Source of the DNA: Aliiglaciecola sp.
Lineage (GTDB): Bacteria > Pseudomonadota > Gammaproteobacteria > Enterobacterales > Alteromonadaceae
Assembly (NCBI GenBank): GCA_028356795.1
Contig: JAOMVH010000001.1
Coordinates: forward strand, 24,827-88,826
DNA: 64,000 nt
Reading direction: 5' to 3'
This document shows, in pieces, positions 49,344 to 60,365 of this stretch (the stretch's first letter is position 1; each line of letters starts with the position of its first letter). A program made the position numbers and the translations under genes. Below the pieces are notes generated by a model. It made no database searches. It was given only the letters and a program-made list of their open reading frames with translations, and was not told the origin of the DNA.

Positions 49344-50003
49344 TTGGCACAAATAAGCAACGACTTTAGAGCACAGCTTGTGGCTTTGTGTGATGACCAG
49401 TTCGCCTCCGTTTTGCACGATAGTGATTTTGTCAGTGGTGTTATTTTTGCTGTTTGTGCAGCACCTGAAATACCCATGCCAGATATCTGGCTGAGTTGGG
49501 CATTTAATCAGCATGGACAACTTGCCAGTGAAGAAGAGGCGAATAACATTGCCGATGCATTGATGATTGCACTGCAAGAACAACTTAGAGAAATCAGTGC
49601 TGAAACTTTTGACTACCCAATGAAAAGTGAAGCCCTACCAAAGCAGCCTAGTAAAGAATTGCCAGTCAGCCGCTGGCTCAAAGGTTTGGTGTTTGGACAT
49701 AGTCAATTGGAGCAATTATGGGAAAGTTGCTGGCAACAAGTGGCGTCTCAACAGTCTGATAAACTGCCCAAACTACAAACAAACCTAAAACATTGTTTGA
49801 TGATGTTTACCACATTTGCAAATGTGCCTTTGGCGCTGGAGCAGGCCAAACGTGTAGGAAATACTAAGTTAGTAGAGAATATTGACACTATTTTCAAGTC
49901 TCTTCCTTCGGCACTTAAAACCTATGTCGATATTGCCGGAGAGCTCGCGCAGTTTTTACCTGATCAATTTGAAACCTTCGTGCAACCCACAAGTGAACAT
50001 TAA
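49344..50003 (+). CDS. YecA/YgfB (UPF0149)-like protein
   Basis: TTG start preceded by AGGA; SRWLKGLVFGHSQLEQLW typical of the family; tentative. Confidence 0.6.
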   Translation: MAQISNDFRAQLVALCDDQFASVLHDSDFVSGVIFAVCAAPEIPMPDIWLSWAFNQHGQLASEEEANNIADALMIALQEQLREISAETFDYPMKSEALPKQPSKELPVSRWLKGLVFGHSQLEQLWESCWQQVASQQSDKLPKLQTNLKHCLMMFTTFANVPLALEQAKRVGNTKLVENIDTIFKSLPSALKTYVDIAGELAQFLPDQFETFVQPTSEH

Positions 50004-50007
50004 TAGG

Positions 50008-50661
50008 TTAACTATCTAAAGGACGTTTGGCACTTCTAACCGCCTTGGGATGCATTAGCTTTTCAAGATTTTGCATGCAATTTGCTATCTTACTGTGAAT
50101 GTCTTTGTCATCGGTAATGGCGTTGTAAAGCCAATGATAGGCGTCTTCATAGTCATAAGGGCTGCCATAACCTTCAATAAAAAGTTCTGCCAAGTGTATT
50201 TGTGCAGACAAATTGCCCAAAGCAGCCGCTTCACGAAGATACACAACGCCACGCTGTTTATCTAGTTGCACCAGTTTCCCTTGTGCGTAATATCTACCTA
50301 ATTGTTCAAGGGCCGGCGCTAAACCTTGGTCTGCCGCCTCCTTCATATAACTAATGCCACGAGCTGGCTCTGCATCAATGCAAACACCCCAAGCAAGCAT
50401 GTCACCCCATAAAAACTGAAAGGCAGGAATTTTAAGGGTTTCTGCACGGGCTTCTATATCTTGCACCAACTGGCATCGGTCTAATACTACCCGGTCAAGA
50501 TGCTCGTTTTTGCTTATCAGCATAAGTAACTCATCTTGCGTATATAATTCGACCGCTTTAATTGGTTCTGCGGCCATCCCTTTTACTGAAAACAATAGCA
50601 CTACAATTCCGCAGTTTATGATCTTGAAAATGGACATGAAAAATTTTCCGTTGATATTCAT
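50008..50661 (-). CDS. Sel1-repeat (TPR-like) exported protein
   Basis: KEAADQGLAPALEQLGRYYAQGKLVQLDKQRGVVYLREAAALGNLSAQIHLAELFIEGYG. Confidence 0.85.
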   Translation of the reverse strand: MNINGKFFMSIFKIINCGIVVLLFSVKGMAAEPIKAVELYTQDELLMLISKNEHLDRVVLDRCQLVQDIEARAETLKIPAFQFLWGDMLAWGVCIDAEPARGISYMKEAADQGLAPALEQLGRYYAQGKLVQLDKQRGVVYLREAAALGNLSAQIHLAELFIEGYGSPYDYEDAYHWLYNAITDDKDIHSKIANCMQNLEKLMHPKAVRSAKRPLDS

Positions 50662-50988
50662 AAATTACACTTCATGCTAAGTGTATCGACATTTGTATAA
50701 AATACTAAATGTAATGTATGCAACTGTGTTGGCGCAATTAAAAGAAAAGGCAAAACCGGAGGATGCTGCCAGAAGCGGGTAATTGAAACCGCCAAGTGCT
50801 TTTAAACTTTTTAAATAAACATAATCACGCCATGCTCAGAACAATGCGTCATTATGCACTTGGTATTACCTGAAAGCACTCAGCAAGATATATGTATGGG
50901 GACGTATTTAGCGATAGTATCGAATAAGGATTAACTACAAAAAGTCACACTCGAATAATGAATAGCTTCCCTGCACCTTGTCGATAGC

Positions 50989-51231
50989 TTAGATGTGAGT
51001 AAGCGCTGACTGTATTACCTGTGCGTGCTCGGCTAAATCGTGACCTAAGTCTGTAAGATAGCCTCCATCCGGTTGGCTAACAACGCCTTTGTCAAACAGC
51101 CTTTGTGCTGCGTCAACGACGGAAGGGTCAGCATCATGATGAATTTTTAATCCTTGCATCAAGCTTTTATTAGGAAATTTTAAAATTAGATTAAGCTCAT
51201 CGGTTAATTCTTTATTAAATGGCATAAACAC
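50989..51231 (-). CDS. Small conserved protein (TIGR02647-like)
   Basis: 80 aa; FNKELTDELNLILKFPNKSLMQGLKIHHDADPSVVDAAQRLFDKGVVSQPDGGYLTDLG. Confidence 0.65.
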   Translation of the reverse strand: MFMPFNKELTDELNLILKFPNKSLMQGLKIHHDADPSVVDAAQRLFDKGVVSQPDGGYLTDLGHDLAEHAQVIQSALTHI

Positions 51232-51250
51232 CTCTTTTTGTTACGCATAA

Positions 51251-51742
51251 TTATTGTTTTTGTTTGACATATTTACCGTCAAACACAGTTGTCCAATTTG
51301 TTCCATCGTCACTGCTTGATTGCCAATGTTGACGAACACTCTGATCGGCAGCCGGAGTCCAAGTTATTCGATGTTTTATTGGTGCACCTTTTTGATCTTT
51401 ACCACTTCCTTCTAAGATCATCGAGCCGTTACGAAAACTGCCGTTTAATGACAGTAAAAAACCGCCATTGTCTACCCAAGTTTGATGCCACTGTCCAGAA
51501 GCCGCGTCATAAATATTAATGCTTTGACCTGCATAGTTCGAAGGCGTTCGATAGACTTCTTGTAACACACAGCCATTGAGTTGTTTTGTAATTGAGTTTT
51601 GACCCGCCAACTGACCCTGTTGCGTATAGACATCCCAGTCACCTAACCAAAAATCAAATTGCTTATGGTTTTCGGTTTGGCAAACCGCTAGGGTCCAAAA
51701 GCTAATGGCCCATATCCCCAGAACAGCAACTATTTTGTACAT
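51251..51742 (-). CDS. Exported hypothetical protein (DUF1579-like fold possible)
   Basis: 163 aa with signal peptide; FDFWLGDWDVYTQQG motif. Confidence 0.6.
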   Translation of the reverse strand: MYKIVAVLGIWAISFWTLAVCQTENHKQFDFWLGDWDVYTQQGQLAGQNSITKQLNGCVLQEVYRTPSNYAGQSINIYDAASGQWHQTWVDNGGFLLSLNGSFRNGSMILEGSGKDQKGAPIKHRITWTPAADQSVRQHWQSSSDDGTNWTTVFDGKYVKQKQ

Positions 51743-51958
51743 ACAACGACCTCTTTATTTGTGTCGATTTTGATAGCCTATCTGCGAATGCAAATAATTA
51801 CAAAAAATTAACAAATTAATTGCTTTTTTACCAATCTGTCCATCTCCAGTGCAGTTTTGTGCAACTTGGGTATTAAATGACGAACTAAACAGCTTGATTA
51901 CTCGTATATCCATGCACCTAGGTTTATACTCAACCCTTAACTTACTATGTGGTTCAAT

Positions 51959-53437
51959 ATGAAATACAAAGACTTACGTGACTTTATTAAGCAGCTTGAG
52001 CAAAAAGGGCAATTAAAACGGGTCACTCAAGAGATAGATACTAACTTGGAAATGACAGAAATAGCTGATCGCACGCTGCGAGCTGGTGGCCCTGCAATTC
52101 TATTTGAGAACCCCAAAGGTCATACGGTCCCAGTTCTCGCCAATTTGTTTGGCACACCAGAGCGTGTAGCGCTTGGTATGGGGCAAGAATCGGTAGAGTC
52201 ATTGCGAGAAGTGGGTAAGTTGTTAGCTTACTTGAAAGAGCCTGAGCCACCCAAGGGCATCAAAGATTTGTGGGAAAAGCTTCCCGTTCTTAAAAAAGTC
52301 TTGAATATGCCGGCAAAAGAAGTGCGCAAGGGAGTTTGCCAAGAAGTTGTTATAAGTGGTGACGACGTTGATTTATCACAATTTCCCATTCAACAATGTT
52401 GGCCTGGTGATGCCGCACCCTTGATTACTTGGGGCTTGACAGTAACCAAAGGTCCACACAAAAAGCGTCAAAACTTAGGGATTTATCGTCAGCAAGTATT
52501 AAGCAAAAACAAGGTGATAATGCGGTGGTTGTCGCATCGCGGCGGAGCGCTCGATTTTAAAGAATTTTGTCAAACCAATCCTGGTGAAAATTATCCCGTT
52601 TCTGTTGCTTTAGGTGCTGATCCTGCCACCATTTTAGGGGCTGTCACTCCTGTGCCTGATACCTTATCCGAATATGCGTTTGCCGGATTATTGCGTGGTG
52701 ACAAGACCGAAGTGGTGAAGTCGATAAGCAATGATTTGCAAGTGCCAGCGAATTCAGAGATTGTGTTAGAAGGCTACATTGCACCTGGCGAAGTAGCGCC
52801 AGAAGGCCCTTATGGTGATCACACGGGTTATTACAATGAGGTAGATGACTTCCCCGTATTCACGGTTACCCACATTACGCACCGTAAAGATCCTATTTAT
52901 CATTCGACTTACACCGGAAGACCACCCGATGAACCGGCGATTTTGGGTGTTGCATTGAACGAAGTGTTTGTTCCTATTTTACAAAAACAGTTTCCAGAGA
53001 TAGTCGATTTTTATTTACCACCTGAAGGATGCAGTTATCGTCTTGCTGTTGTGACAATGAAAAAGCAATACCCTGGACACGCCAAACGAGTGATGATGGG
53101 CGTTTGGTCATTTTTACGACAGTTCATGTACACGAAATTTGTTATAGTATGCGACGACGATGTCAATGCCAGAGACTGGCAAGATGTCATATGGGCGATT
53201 ACCACAAGGATGGATCCGGCTAGAGATACAACGTTAATCGAAAATACGCCTATCGATTATCTTGATTTTGCCTCACCAGTATCTGGTTTGGGATCCAAAA
53301 TGGGTATGGACGCCACCAATAAATTGCCTGGCGAGACTGATCGAGAATGGGGTGAACCCATCGAGATGAGCGAGGATATAAAACAACGTGTGGACGAAAT
53401 TTGGGAAAGCCTAGATTTAGAACCCAAACAGCAATAA
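51959..53437 (+). CDS. ubiD: UbiD family decarboxylase
   Basis: [52 protein letters not shown]. Confidence 0.96.
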   Translation: MKYKDLRDFIKQLEQKGQLKRVTQEIDTNLEMTEIADRTLRAGGPAILFENPKGHTVPVLANLFGTPERVALGMGQESVESLREVGKLLAYLKEPEPPKGIKDLWEKLPVLKKVLNMPAKEVRKGVCQEVVISGDDVDLSQFPIQQCWPGDAAPLITWGLTVTKGPHKKRQNLGIYRQQVLSKNKVIMRWLSHRGGALDFKEFCQTNPGENYPVSVALGADPATILGAVTPVPDTLSEYAFAGLLRGDKTEVVKSISNDLQVPANSEIVLEGYIAPGEVAPEGPYGDHTGYYNEVDDFPVFTVTHITHRKDPIYHSTYTGRPPDEPAILGVALNEVFVPILQKQFPEIVDFYLPPEGCSYRLAVVTMKKQYPGHAKRVMMGVWSFLRQFMYTKFVIVCDDDVNARDWQDVIWAITTRMDPARDTTLIENTPIDYLDFASPVSGLGSKMGMDATNKLPGETDREWGEPIEMSEDIKQRVDEIWESLDLEPKQQ

Positions 53438-53452
53438 CTGGAAAAATAAAGA

Positions 53453-54151
53453 ATGACACCGATTAGCAGTAAAGTTGAGTCAATTGAAGCCTTAACCGAT
53501 GTGGTCAGCAAAATAGTCTTGCAACCAGCTACCGAAATGCAATTTATGGCTGGGCAATATCTGCGAGTGGTTATGGGCGATGACGATTTTCGCCCCTTCT
53601 CAATTGCTAATGCGCCTCGTGATGATCACAAGTTGGAACTGCATATCGGTGCCGAGCCGGGTAATAGTTACGCTGGGCAAGTACTCGAGCAAATGCAAAA
53701 AACCGGTGAGATTACAATTGATGGTGGGCATGGCCTGGCACAACTAAGAGAGGATCGCATCAAGCCTACTATCTTACTGGCTGGTGGAACGGGTTTTTCT
53801 TACGCCTATTCAATTTTACAACGACGTTTAGCGATCAACAGCAAAGAGCCAGTCTTTCTTTATTGGGGAACCAAGACACGTCAAGACATGTATGCATTTG
53901 ATGAGTTGGTGGCCCTTGAAAAACAGTTTAAACACTTTACCTTTCACCCAGTGGTAGACTGCCCTGATGAAAACTGGAAAGGCAAAGCAGGTTGGGTACA
54001 TCGTGCTGTTTTAGCCGATTTTGTCAGTTTAGAACCTTATCAGGTTTATGTCGCTGGACGTTTTGAAATGGCGGGTGTGGCGCGTGAAGACTTTCACAAT
54101 AAAGGGCTGTTGTTGGAAAACTTATATGGCGATGCCTATCAGTTTATCTAG
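53453..54151 (+). CDS. fre: NAD(P)H-flavin reductase
   Basis: FRPFSIANAPRDD flavin motif, LAGGTGFSYAYSIL, YVAGRFEMAGVARE; next to ubiD. Confidence 0.9.
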   Translation: MTPISSKVESIEALTDVVSKIVLQPATEMQFMAGQYLRVVMGDDDFRPFSIANAPRDDHKLELHIGAEPGNSYAGQVLEQMQKTGEITIDGGHGLAQLREDRIKPTILLAGGTGFSYAYSILQRRLAINSKEPVFLYWGTKTRQDMYAFDELVALEKQFKHFTFHPVVDCPDENWKGKAGWVHRAVLADFVSLEPYQVYVAGRFEMAGVAREDFHNKGLLLENLYGDAYQFI

Positions 54152-54168
54152 GGCGTGAATCACGCCCT
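54150..54168. terminator. Short perfect hairpin overlapping the fre stop codon
   Basis: AGGGCGTG-AAT-CACGCCCT between convergent genes; weak T-tract. Confidence 0.4.
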
Positions 54169-54195
54169 GATTTCGCAACTCTGTATTTGGGTTGT

Positions 54196-55084
54196 CTAAA
54201 ACGTGTAACCAACTATAAAACCAACACTCGCGTCACTATTGCTATTATCCTGCCAGGTAAACTTTGCCCAGGAAACTTCGGCGGTAATAAGCATGCCAAA
54301 ATCCCATTTATACTCATAGGCTAAGTTAACACCGTAGAGTTTGCCATCGCTATCTAAGTTGAGGGTGTCTTGTCTAGACGTGACTTCACCGGCTTCATCA
54401 GTCACTGTTAACTCGAGCATTTCTTGTCCACTGAGGTCACCAAGTATCAGGAAAGGGCCACCATAAATCAGTCCTCGTTTGTGAGCGCGATAACCAAAAA
54501 TCCACGCCAAATCAAATGCCTCTGTCTCCTGGTCGTATATGCTTTGACGAGAATAGGTGAGCACGTCTGACCCAAACAAAGGCCGATATTCACCTTCAGT
54601 GATTAATTCATCGTTATCTGAATGACGACTGTATCCAAATGACACAGCTTGCGAAAAGTTACCTTGTTGCACTTGGTCAGCACTTTGCCCACTGTACTGG
54701 TACTTTGCGGTTATTTTCAGGTCATCATGCGCACAGAGAGAGCTCTAACTTCGGAAACACTGTTAATCCAAGGCTTGCAAAAGCTTCTGCAGATTGATAA
54801 TCCACAACTGGATCGAGTTGCAACAAGTCATCATTGGGCACGTCTTCAATTAGTGCACGGGTCGACCTTGTTTCAGTTAATTCAACTTCATGTCGAAAGC
54901 CAAAGCCAAAGCCAAAGCCAAAGCCAAAGCCAAAGCCTAATTTACTGGTGGCAACATACTGATTGGAGCTCACCTTTGGACGGTCCATTCGTAGCGCAGA
55001 TAACGACGTTCTTGAGCCAAAACAGCCGGCGAGTAATAAAGTAGATAAAATCAATAAAAGCGCAGTCTGTCGCGTCATTTTCAT
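54196..55084 (-). pseudogene. Outer-membrane beta-barrel protein split into two frames
   Basis: 5' part 54725..55084 has signal peptide/lipobox LLLAGC and (GF)n; 3' part (frame continues upstream of 54672 as CAHDDLKITAKYQYSGQSADQVQQG) ends in VGYTF. Break lies at a CT-repeat. Confidence 0.7.
54899..54937 (-). repeat. Hexanucleotide GGCTTT tandem repeat encoding (GF)n
   Basis: aaagccaaagccaaagcc... on the + strand. Confidence 0.9.
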
Positions 55085-55282
55085 TCCTTTGAGTTAGTCA
55101 AAACGCCTGCTTCAATCATTATAAATGAATCACAATTAATTAAAGCATTTAAGGTAACTAGGGAAAATAGTTTAGCTTTCATTTCTGCGTCTATGGACTG
55201 AAAACGCGTGCAAGTGATTAAAAAGCGATCAAAAAATCAAAAAAACATAGTTTCGTCACAATCGGCTGGTATAATGCCCCCC

Positions 55283-57694
55283 ATGAATACAAAAAATAAA
55301 AAACATTTAGAAAAAGACGACCCACATTTCCAACGCGAAAAAGACAAATACGAAAACCCTGTAGCGAGCCGAGAGTATTTACTACAAATACTTGAACGCA
55401 AGAAGACGCCGCTTACCTTCCTAGAAATTTGCCAGCAAGTGAATGCCAATAATGAAGATAGCCGAGTTGGTATCCAACGCCGTTTGCGTGCTATGGAGCG
55501 TGAAGGGCAAGTGGTTTTTAATCGCCAGAAAAAATATGGCCTTGCCGAGAAAATGGAGTTGGTCAAAGGACGTGTCATTGGTCACCGAGATGGATTTGGC
55601 TTCTTGAAGCGTGATGACGGAGAAAAAGATCTGTTTATCCACCAGGCACAAATGCAGGCTTTATTGCACGACGACATAGTGCTAGTTAAAGAAAGTGGTT
55701 CAGATAATCGCGGCAGAACAGAAGCGAGAATTGCAAAAGTTATTGAGCCAAGAACGGAACCCATTGTTGGACGTTACTTTGTCGAGCACGGTGTGAGCTT
55801 AGTGATCCCCGATGATAGCCGGATATGTCATGAAATCATGATACCCGCCGAACATGTCAATGGTGCTCGTCAAGGCAATGTAGTGGTAGTGGAAATTGCC
55901 CAACGACCGCGCAAACGTGTTAACCCTATTGGCAAAGTGGTCGAAGTCCTTGGTGAGCATATGGCTCCGGGGATGGAAATTGAAATGGCACTGCGCACTT
56001 TTGATATTCCTCATGATTGGCCAAAAGCGGTGAGCAAACAAGTTAGTCACTTAACTGAGGATGTACCAGAAGAAGCGAAACAAAATCGAATCGACTTGAG
56101 GCAACTGCCGCTGGTCACTATTGATGGCGAGGATGCCCGCGATTTTGATGACGCAGTTTTCTGTGAGCCTTTAGACGAAGGCGGTTGGCAATTGTGGGTA
56201 GCAATTGCCGACGTTAGCTATTATGTGCGCACTGGCACCGCACTTGACCAAGAAGCCCAGCAACGAGGCAATTCGGTATATTTTCCTGAACAAGTTGTAC
56301 CCATGTTGCCCGAAGTCCTCAGCAATGGCTTATGCTCGCTAAACCCTGAGGTCGATCGCTTGTGTATGGTGTGCGAAATGACTGTTGGCGCAAATGGTAG
56401 TTTGAGCGATTATCAATTTTATGAAGCGGTTATGAACTCTAAGGCGCGACTCACTTATACCAAAGTGGGCGAAATTTTAGACGGAAATCCAGAATTACAT
56501 AAACGCTATGAAGAGCATGTTCCTCACCTGAGAAATTTGCACGACATGTATCGAACACTAAAGCGAAGCCGCAACAAACGTGGTGCCGTGGAGTTTGAAA
56601 CTCAAGAAAGTAAATTCGTGTTTAATGCGCAGCGCAAAATTGACCATATCATTCCTGTGGTGCGCAATGATGCCCATAAACTCATCGAAGAGTGCATGAT
56701 CCTGGCAAACGTTTCTGCCGCCCAATTCTTGGAGCTAAATAAAGCACCCGCTTTGTATCGTATCCACGATGAGCCAAATGAAGACCGATTAACTAGTTTT
56801 ACCTCTTTTTTAAAAGAAGTGGGTATTGAGCACCGAATTGGTAGTCAGGCGAAGCCGCAAGATTTTACCGATCTAATTGGTAAAATCCATGGTCGACCTG
56901 ATCAAGAGTTAATCCAGACGATGCTGCTGCGATCTATGAAACAGGCTGTATACGACTGCGATAACATTGGTCACTTTGGATTGGCACTTGAAGCGTATGC
57001 GCATTTTACCTCTCCTATTCGCCGTTATCCTGATTTAGTGGTGCATCGAGCAATAAAAGCGGTACTAGACAAGCAAGCTAGTCGCAAGAGCAAAAGTGGC
57101 GGCAAGTCTTATTCGGTTGATGAAGCTGAAGCACTCGGTGAGCAATGTTCAATGACTGAACGCCGTGCCGATGATGCAACCCGTGACGTAGCTGACTGGT
57201 TAAAATGCGAATTTATGCAGGACCACGTTGGTGACGTATTTGATGGGGTCATTGCTTCTGTCACCGGTTTTGGCTTTTTTGTGCGCCTTGGTGAGTTCCA
57301 CATTGATGGATTGGTGCATATTTCATCATTGGAAAATGACTATTATCATTTTGATGAAGTTAAACAGTGTTTGGTCGGCGAAGCCATGGGTAAGCGTTAC
57401 CGACTTGGTGACCCACTCAAGGTAAAAGTAGCAGGCGTTAATTTGGACGAACGCAAAATTGATTTTATTCTTGATGAGCCCAAGGGAAGAGGGGCACGCA
57501 AGCAGGCTGGCCAAAAGCAAGGCAAGCGCAAAGGCGTTGAAACTGAGCCGTCACCTGCAAGTAAATCAAGCAGCAATGAACAAAGCACAGGCGCTAAGCC
57601 CAAAAAAACAAATAGTAAGTCTCCTCGTCGTGCAAAACCTTCAAGCAAAGCGAGAAAGTCGACGAGTCGCACTTCAAAAAGGAAAAAATCTTAA
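55283..57694 (+). CDS. rnr: Ribonuclease R
   Basis: Likely start [53 protein letters not shown]1 domain and basic tail. Confidence 0.96.
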   Translation: MNTKNKKHLEKDDPHFQREKDKYENPVASREYLLQILERKKTPLTFLEICQQVNANNEDSRVGIQRRLRAMEREGQVVFNRQKKYGLAEKMELVKGRVIGHRDGFGFLKRDDGEKDLFIHQAQMQALLHDDIVLVKESGSDNRGRTEARIAKVIEPRTEPIVGRYFVEHGVSLVIPDDSRICHEIMIPAEHVNGARQGNVVVVEIAQRPRKRVNPIGKVVEVLGEHMAPGMEIEMALRTFDIPHDWPKAVSKQVSHLTEDVPEEAKQNRIDLRQLPLVTIDGEDARDFDDAVFCEPLDEGGWQLWVAIADVSYYVRTGTALDQEAQQRGNSVYFPEQVVPMLPEVLSNGLCSLNPEVDRLCMVCEMTVGANGSLSDYQFYEAVMNSKARLTYTKVGEILDGNPELHKRYEEHVPHLRNLHDMYRTLKRSRNKRGAVEFETQESKFVFNAQRKIDHIIPVVRNDAHKLIEECMILANVSAAQFLELNKAPALYRIHDEPNEDRLTSFTSFLKEVGIEHRIGSQAKPQDFTDLIGKIHGRPDQELIQTMLLRSMKQAVYDCDNIGHFGLALEAYAHFTSPIRRYPDLVVHRAIKAVLDKQASRKSKSGGKSYSVDEAEALGEQCSMTERRADDATRDVADWLKCEFMQDHVGDVFDGVIASVTGFGFFVRLGEFHIDGLVHISSLENDYYHFDEVKQCLVGEAMGKRYRLGDPLKVKVAGVNLDERKIDFILDEPKGRGARKQAGQKQGKRKGVETEPSPASKSSSNEQSTGAKPKKTNSKSPRRAKPSSKARKSTSRTSKRKKS

Positions 57695-58434
57695 TGGCAC
57701 AACAAGAATGGCTTTATGGCATTCATGCACTTGAATCAGTCGTGCAGCGTGAACCTGAGCGTTTGATTGAATTATTCGTATTAAAAGGTCGTGATGATGA
57801 TCGCCTGCTTAATATTATCAATCAAGCAAGACGTTTTGGCATTGCGGTGCAGTTTTGTCAGCGTAAAACCCTCGACGACAAGGTTAACGGTGAACAGCAT
57901 CAAGGCGTGGTAGCACGTGCTAAGCCAGGTAAACAATATAATGAAAATGACTTGGATCAGATTGTTGAAAGTCAAGAACATCCATTTTTATTAATTTTAG
58001 ATGGTGTAACGGATCCTCACAATTTAGGTGCCTGTTTGCGCACCGCAGAAGCTGCTGGCGCCCATGCAGTAGTAGTTCCTAAGGACAAATCTGCGGCATT
58101 GACACCGACGGTTAGAAAGGTGGCTAGTGGCGCTGCTGATGTTATTCCCTTGGTACAAGTAACAAACTTGGCTCGTACGCTGCGCGACATACAACAGGCT
58201 GGTGTTTGGATTATAGGTACTGCAGGCGAAGCCAAACAAAATTTGTATGACTGTAAACTTAGAGGCCCCATTGCACTTGTGATGGGAGCAGAAGGGAAGG
58301 GCATGCGAAGGCTCACCAGAGAACACTGCGATGAGCTAATTAAATTACCTATGGCGGGCACGGTAACGAGTTTGAACGTATCTGTTGCTACCGGTGTGTG
58401 CATGTTCGAAATTGTTAGACAGCGAGCTATCTAA
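57694..58434 (+). CDS. rlmB: 23S rRNA (guanosine-2'-O-)-methyltransferase RlmB
   Basis: [58 protein letters not shown]; start overlaps rnr stop (TAATG). Confidence 0.96.
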   Translation: MAQQEWLYGIHALESVVQREPERLIELFVLKGRDDDRLLNIINQARRFGIAVQFCQRKTLDDKVNGEQHQGVVARAKPGKQYNENDLDQIVESQEHPFLLILDGVTDPHNLGACLRTAEAAGAHAVVVPKDKSAALTPTVRKVASGAADVIPLVQVTNLARTLRDIQQAGVWIIGTAGEAKQNLYDCKLRGPIALVMGAEGKGMRRLTREHCDELIKLPMAGTVTSLNVSVATGVCMFEIVRQRAI

Positions 58435-58467
58435 TCTCAAATGAGTAGAAAATAATAAGGACGTTAC

Positions 58468-59024
58468 ATGGGACAAAGATCAAAACGACTCAACAGTACC
58501 CTTATTCAATTCATCGAAAAACAAAAACTGTTTTTTGTCGGCACTGCGGGTAGCGATACGACTGTTAATATTTCACCCAAAGGGATGGACTCTTTGCGAG
58601 TATTGGGCCCCAACCGAGTTGTATGGCTGAACATCACAGGCAGCGGTAACGAGACCGCAGCGCACGTGCAAGAAATGTCTCGAATGACTTTAAGTTTTGC
58701 GCATTTGAAGCAGACCCCCTCATTTTGCGCCTTTACGGCAATGCAAGGGTTATCCACAAGAATGATGCTCAGTGGCCGGAATTGATAAGTTTGTTTGATG
58801 AGCTACCGGGTTCAAGGCAGATATTTGATCTAGAAATCGATTTAGTACAAGGCTCGTGCGGCACTGCCGTCCCGTTTTTCGACTATCAAGCACCGCGAAA
58901 CGGTTTAAAAGACTGGGCCGAGCAAAAAGGGCAAACCGGCATTGAAGAATATTGGCAGTTGAAAAATCAAAAATCGTTAGACGGCAAACCCACAAATATT
59001 GTTCAAAAAAATATAAAGTCTTAA
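58468..59024 (+). pseudogene. Pyridoxamine 5'-phosphate oxidase-related protein, frameshifted
   Basis: ORFs 58468..58785 and 58725..59024 join when one T is added to the T4 run at 58695-58698: ...MTLSFCAFEADPLILRLYGNARVIHKND... Confidence 0.8.
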
Positions 59025-59063
59025 ACCAGAGCTGTAAACTCCAGCTAACTAAATGGAATTAGT

Positions 59064-60089
59064 ATGAAAAAAATTATTTCTGCAACCTCATTCGTGTTTA
59101 TGTTTATCTTGGCCAGCTCAGCCGCTTCTGCACAATACCAAATTAACCATTCAGATATAACCAACCAACGATCTTGTTTTAGTGGTCATTTTACTAGTTA
59201 CGAGAGTTGGTTAGCCATGATAACAAAGAGCAATAAGCGCAAAGCCAAAACCGAAGAAGAACTTCAAGTTCGCTTGCAGAAGTTTAAGGATATTTTCAGT
59301 CAAGAAAATTTTGCACGTTACCAAGCATCAGTTGATTGCATTATTTTCAAATACAAAGTTGATAACATAATGGTTGATGGCTATTTCATCCAACCCAAAG
59401 GAAAACAAGACTTACCCATTTTGATATACAACCGCGGTGGCAATGGCCGTTATGGAGCAGTTAATTTCGCCTCTATGATGAGGACTCTATTTCCCCTTAC
59501 TGATGAAAACTTCGCGATTATTGGTAGCCAATATCGTGGCGCATTTAACAAAGTTGTGAAGGGACAATACGATGAGTTTGGCGGCGTGGATGTTGACGAT
59601 GTTGTTAAATTAGCCGAGTTAATTCCAAATATCGAAAGTGTAAACCCTCAAAAAATAGGAATGTTTGGCTCGAGCAGAGGTGGTATGCAGACCTTTTTAG
59701 TGCTGAAGCGATTAACCAATATTAAAGCAGTTGCAGTCATTGCTGGTGCTTCAGATTTGCTTAAAGAGCTGGCATTTAGACCTGCAATGGAAAATGTGTA
59801 TAAAAAGCGAATCCCCAATTATGAAGAAAATAAGGAAGCGGAGTTAAGTAAACGCTCGGTTTTGCATTGGCTTGACTCGATAGATATTGCTATTCCCATT
59901 TTGATCCAACATGGCGATCAGGATAAAAAGGTTTCAGTTGATAATGCGTTGTGGTTATCAAACGGGTTGAAAAAACGTTCCCATCCTCACCAGCTCAGCA
60001 TTTACCCCGGTGAAGGTCACAGCTTTAAAACCAACGCAAAAGTAAAAGCACTTTCTGAGCTCTCAAACTGGTTTAAAAAGCATCTATAA
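59064..60089 (+). CDS. Exported alpha/beta hydrolase (prolyl oligopeptidase-like)
   Basis: Signal peptide; MFGSSRGGMQTFL nucleophile elbow; IPILIQHGDQDKKVSVDNAL; YPGEGHSF. Confidence 0.88.
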   Translation: MKKIISATSFVFMFILASSAASAQYQINHSDITNQRSCFSGHFTSYESWLAMITKSNKRKAKTEEELQVRLQKFKDIFSQENFARYQASVDCIIFKYKVDNIMVDGYFIQPKGKQDLPILIYNRGGNGRYGAVNFASMMRTLFPLTDENFAIIGSQYRGAFNKVVKGQYDEFGGVDVDDVVKLAELIPNIESVNPQKIGMFGSSRGGMQTFLVLKRLTNIKAVAVIAGASDLLKELAFRPAMENVYKKRIPNYEENKEAELSKRSVLHWLDSIDIAIPILIQHGDQDKKVSVDNALWLSNGLKKRSHPHQLSIYPGEGHSFKTNAKVKALSELSNWFKKHL

Positions 60090-60365
60090 GCGCTATCAAT
60101 CTGGAATTCCAATTTTGCTGCGTTTGGTTCAACAAATCTTTGTTGGCGAAAAGAATTCGGCGAAAGGTGTTTGAACCCGCAAGAGGTTTGTTCTAAAACG
60201 TCGATTTTAGCGCTGATCTAAATACATCACTGAATCTTATGTATGGAATCACTCAATAGTGTTAGCTTTTTGTTAATTAGAATATTAATCTGGTTACACT
60301 ATGATTAACTTCATTCTAATGAGTGGACAAACATTCTCGAATTCGACAAATTAAGGTTGGTAAAA

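Noticed and set aside
54649-55044. Plus-strand ORF with (SQ)n repeats
   Set aside because: Antisense of the GGCTTT tract in the split outer-membrane protein gene.
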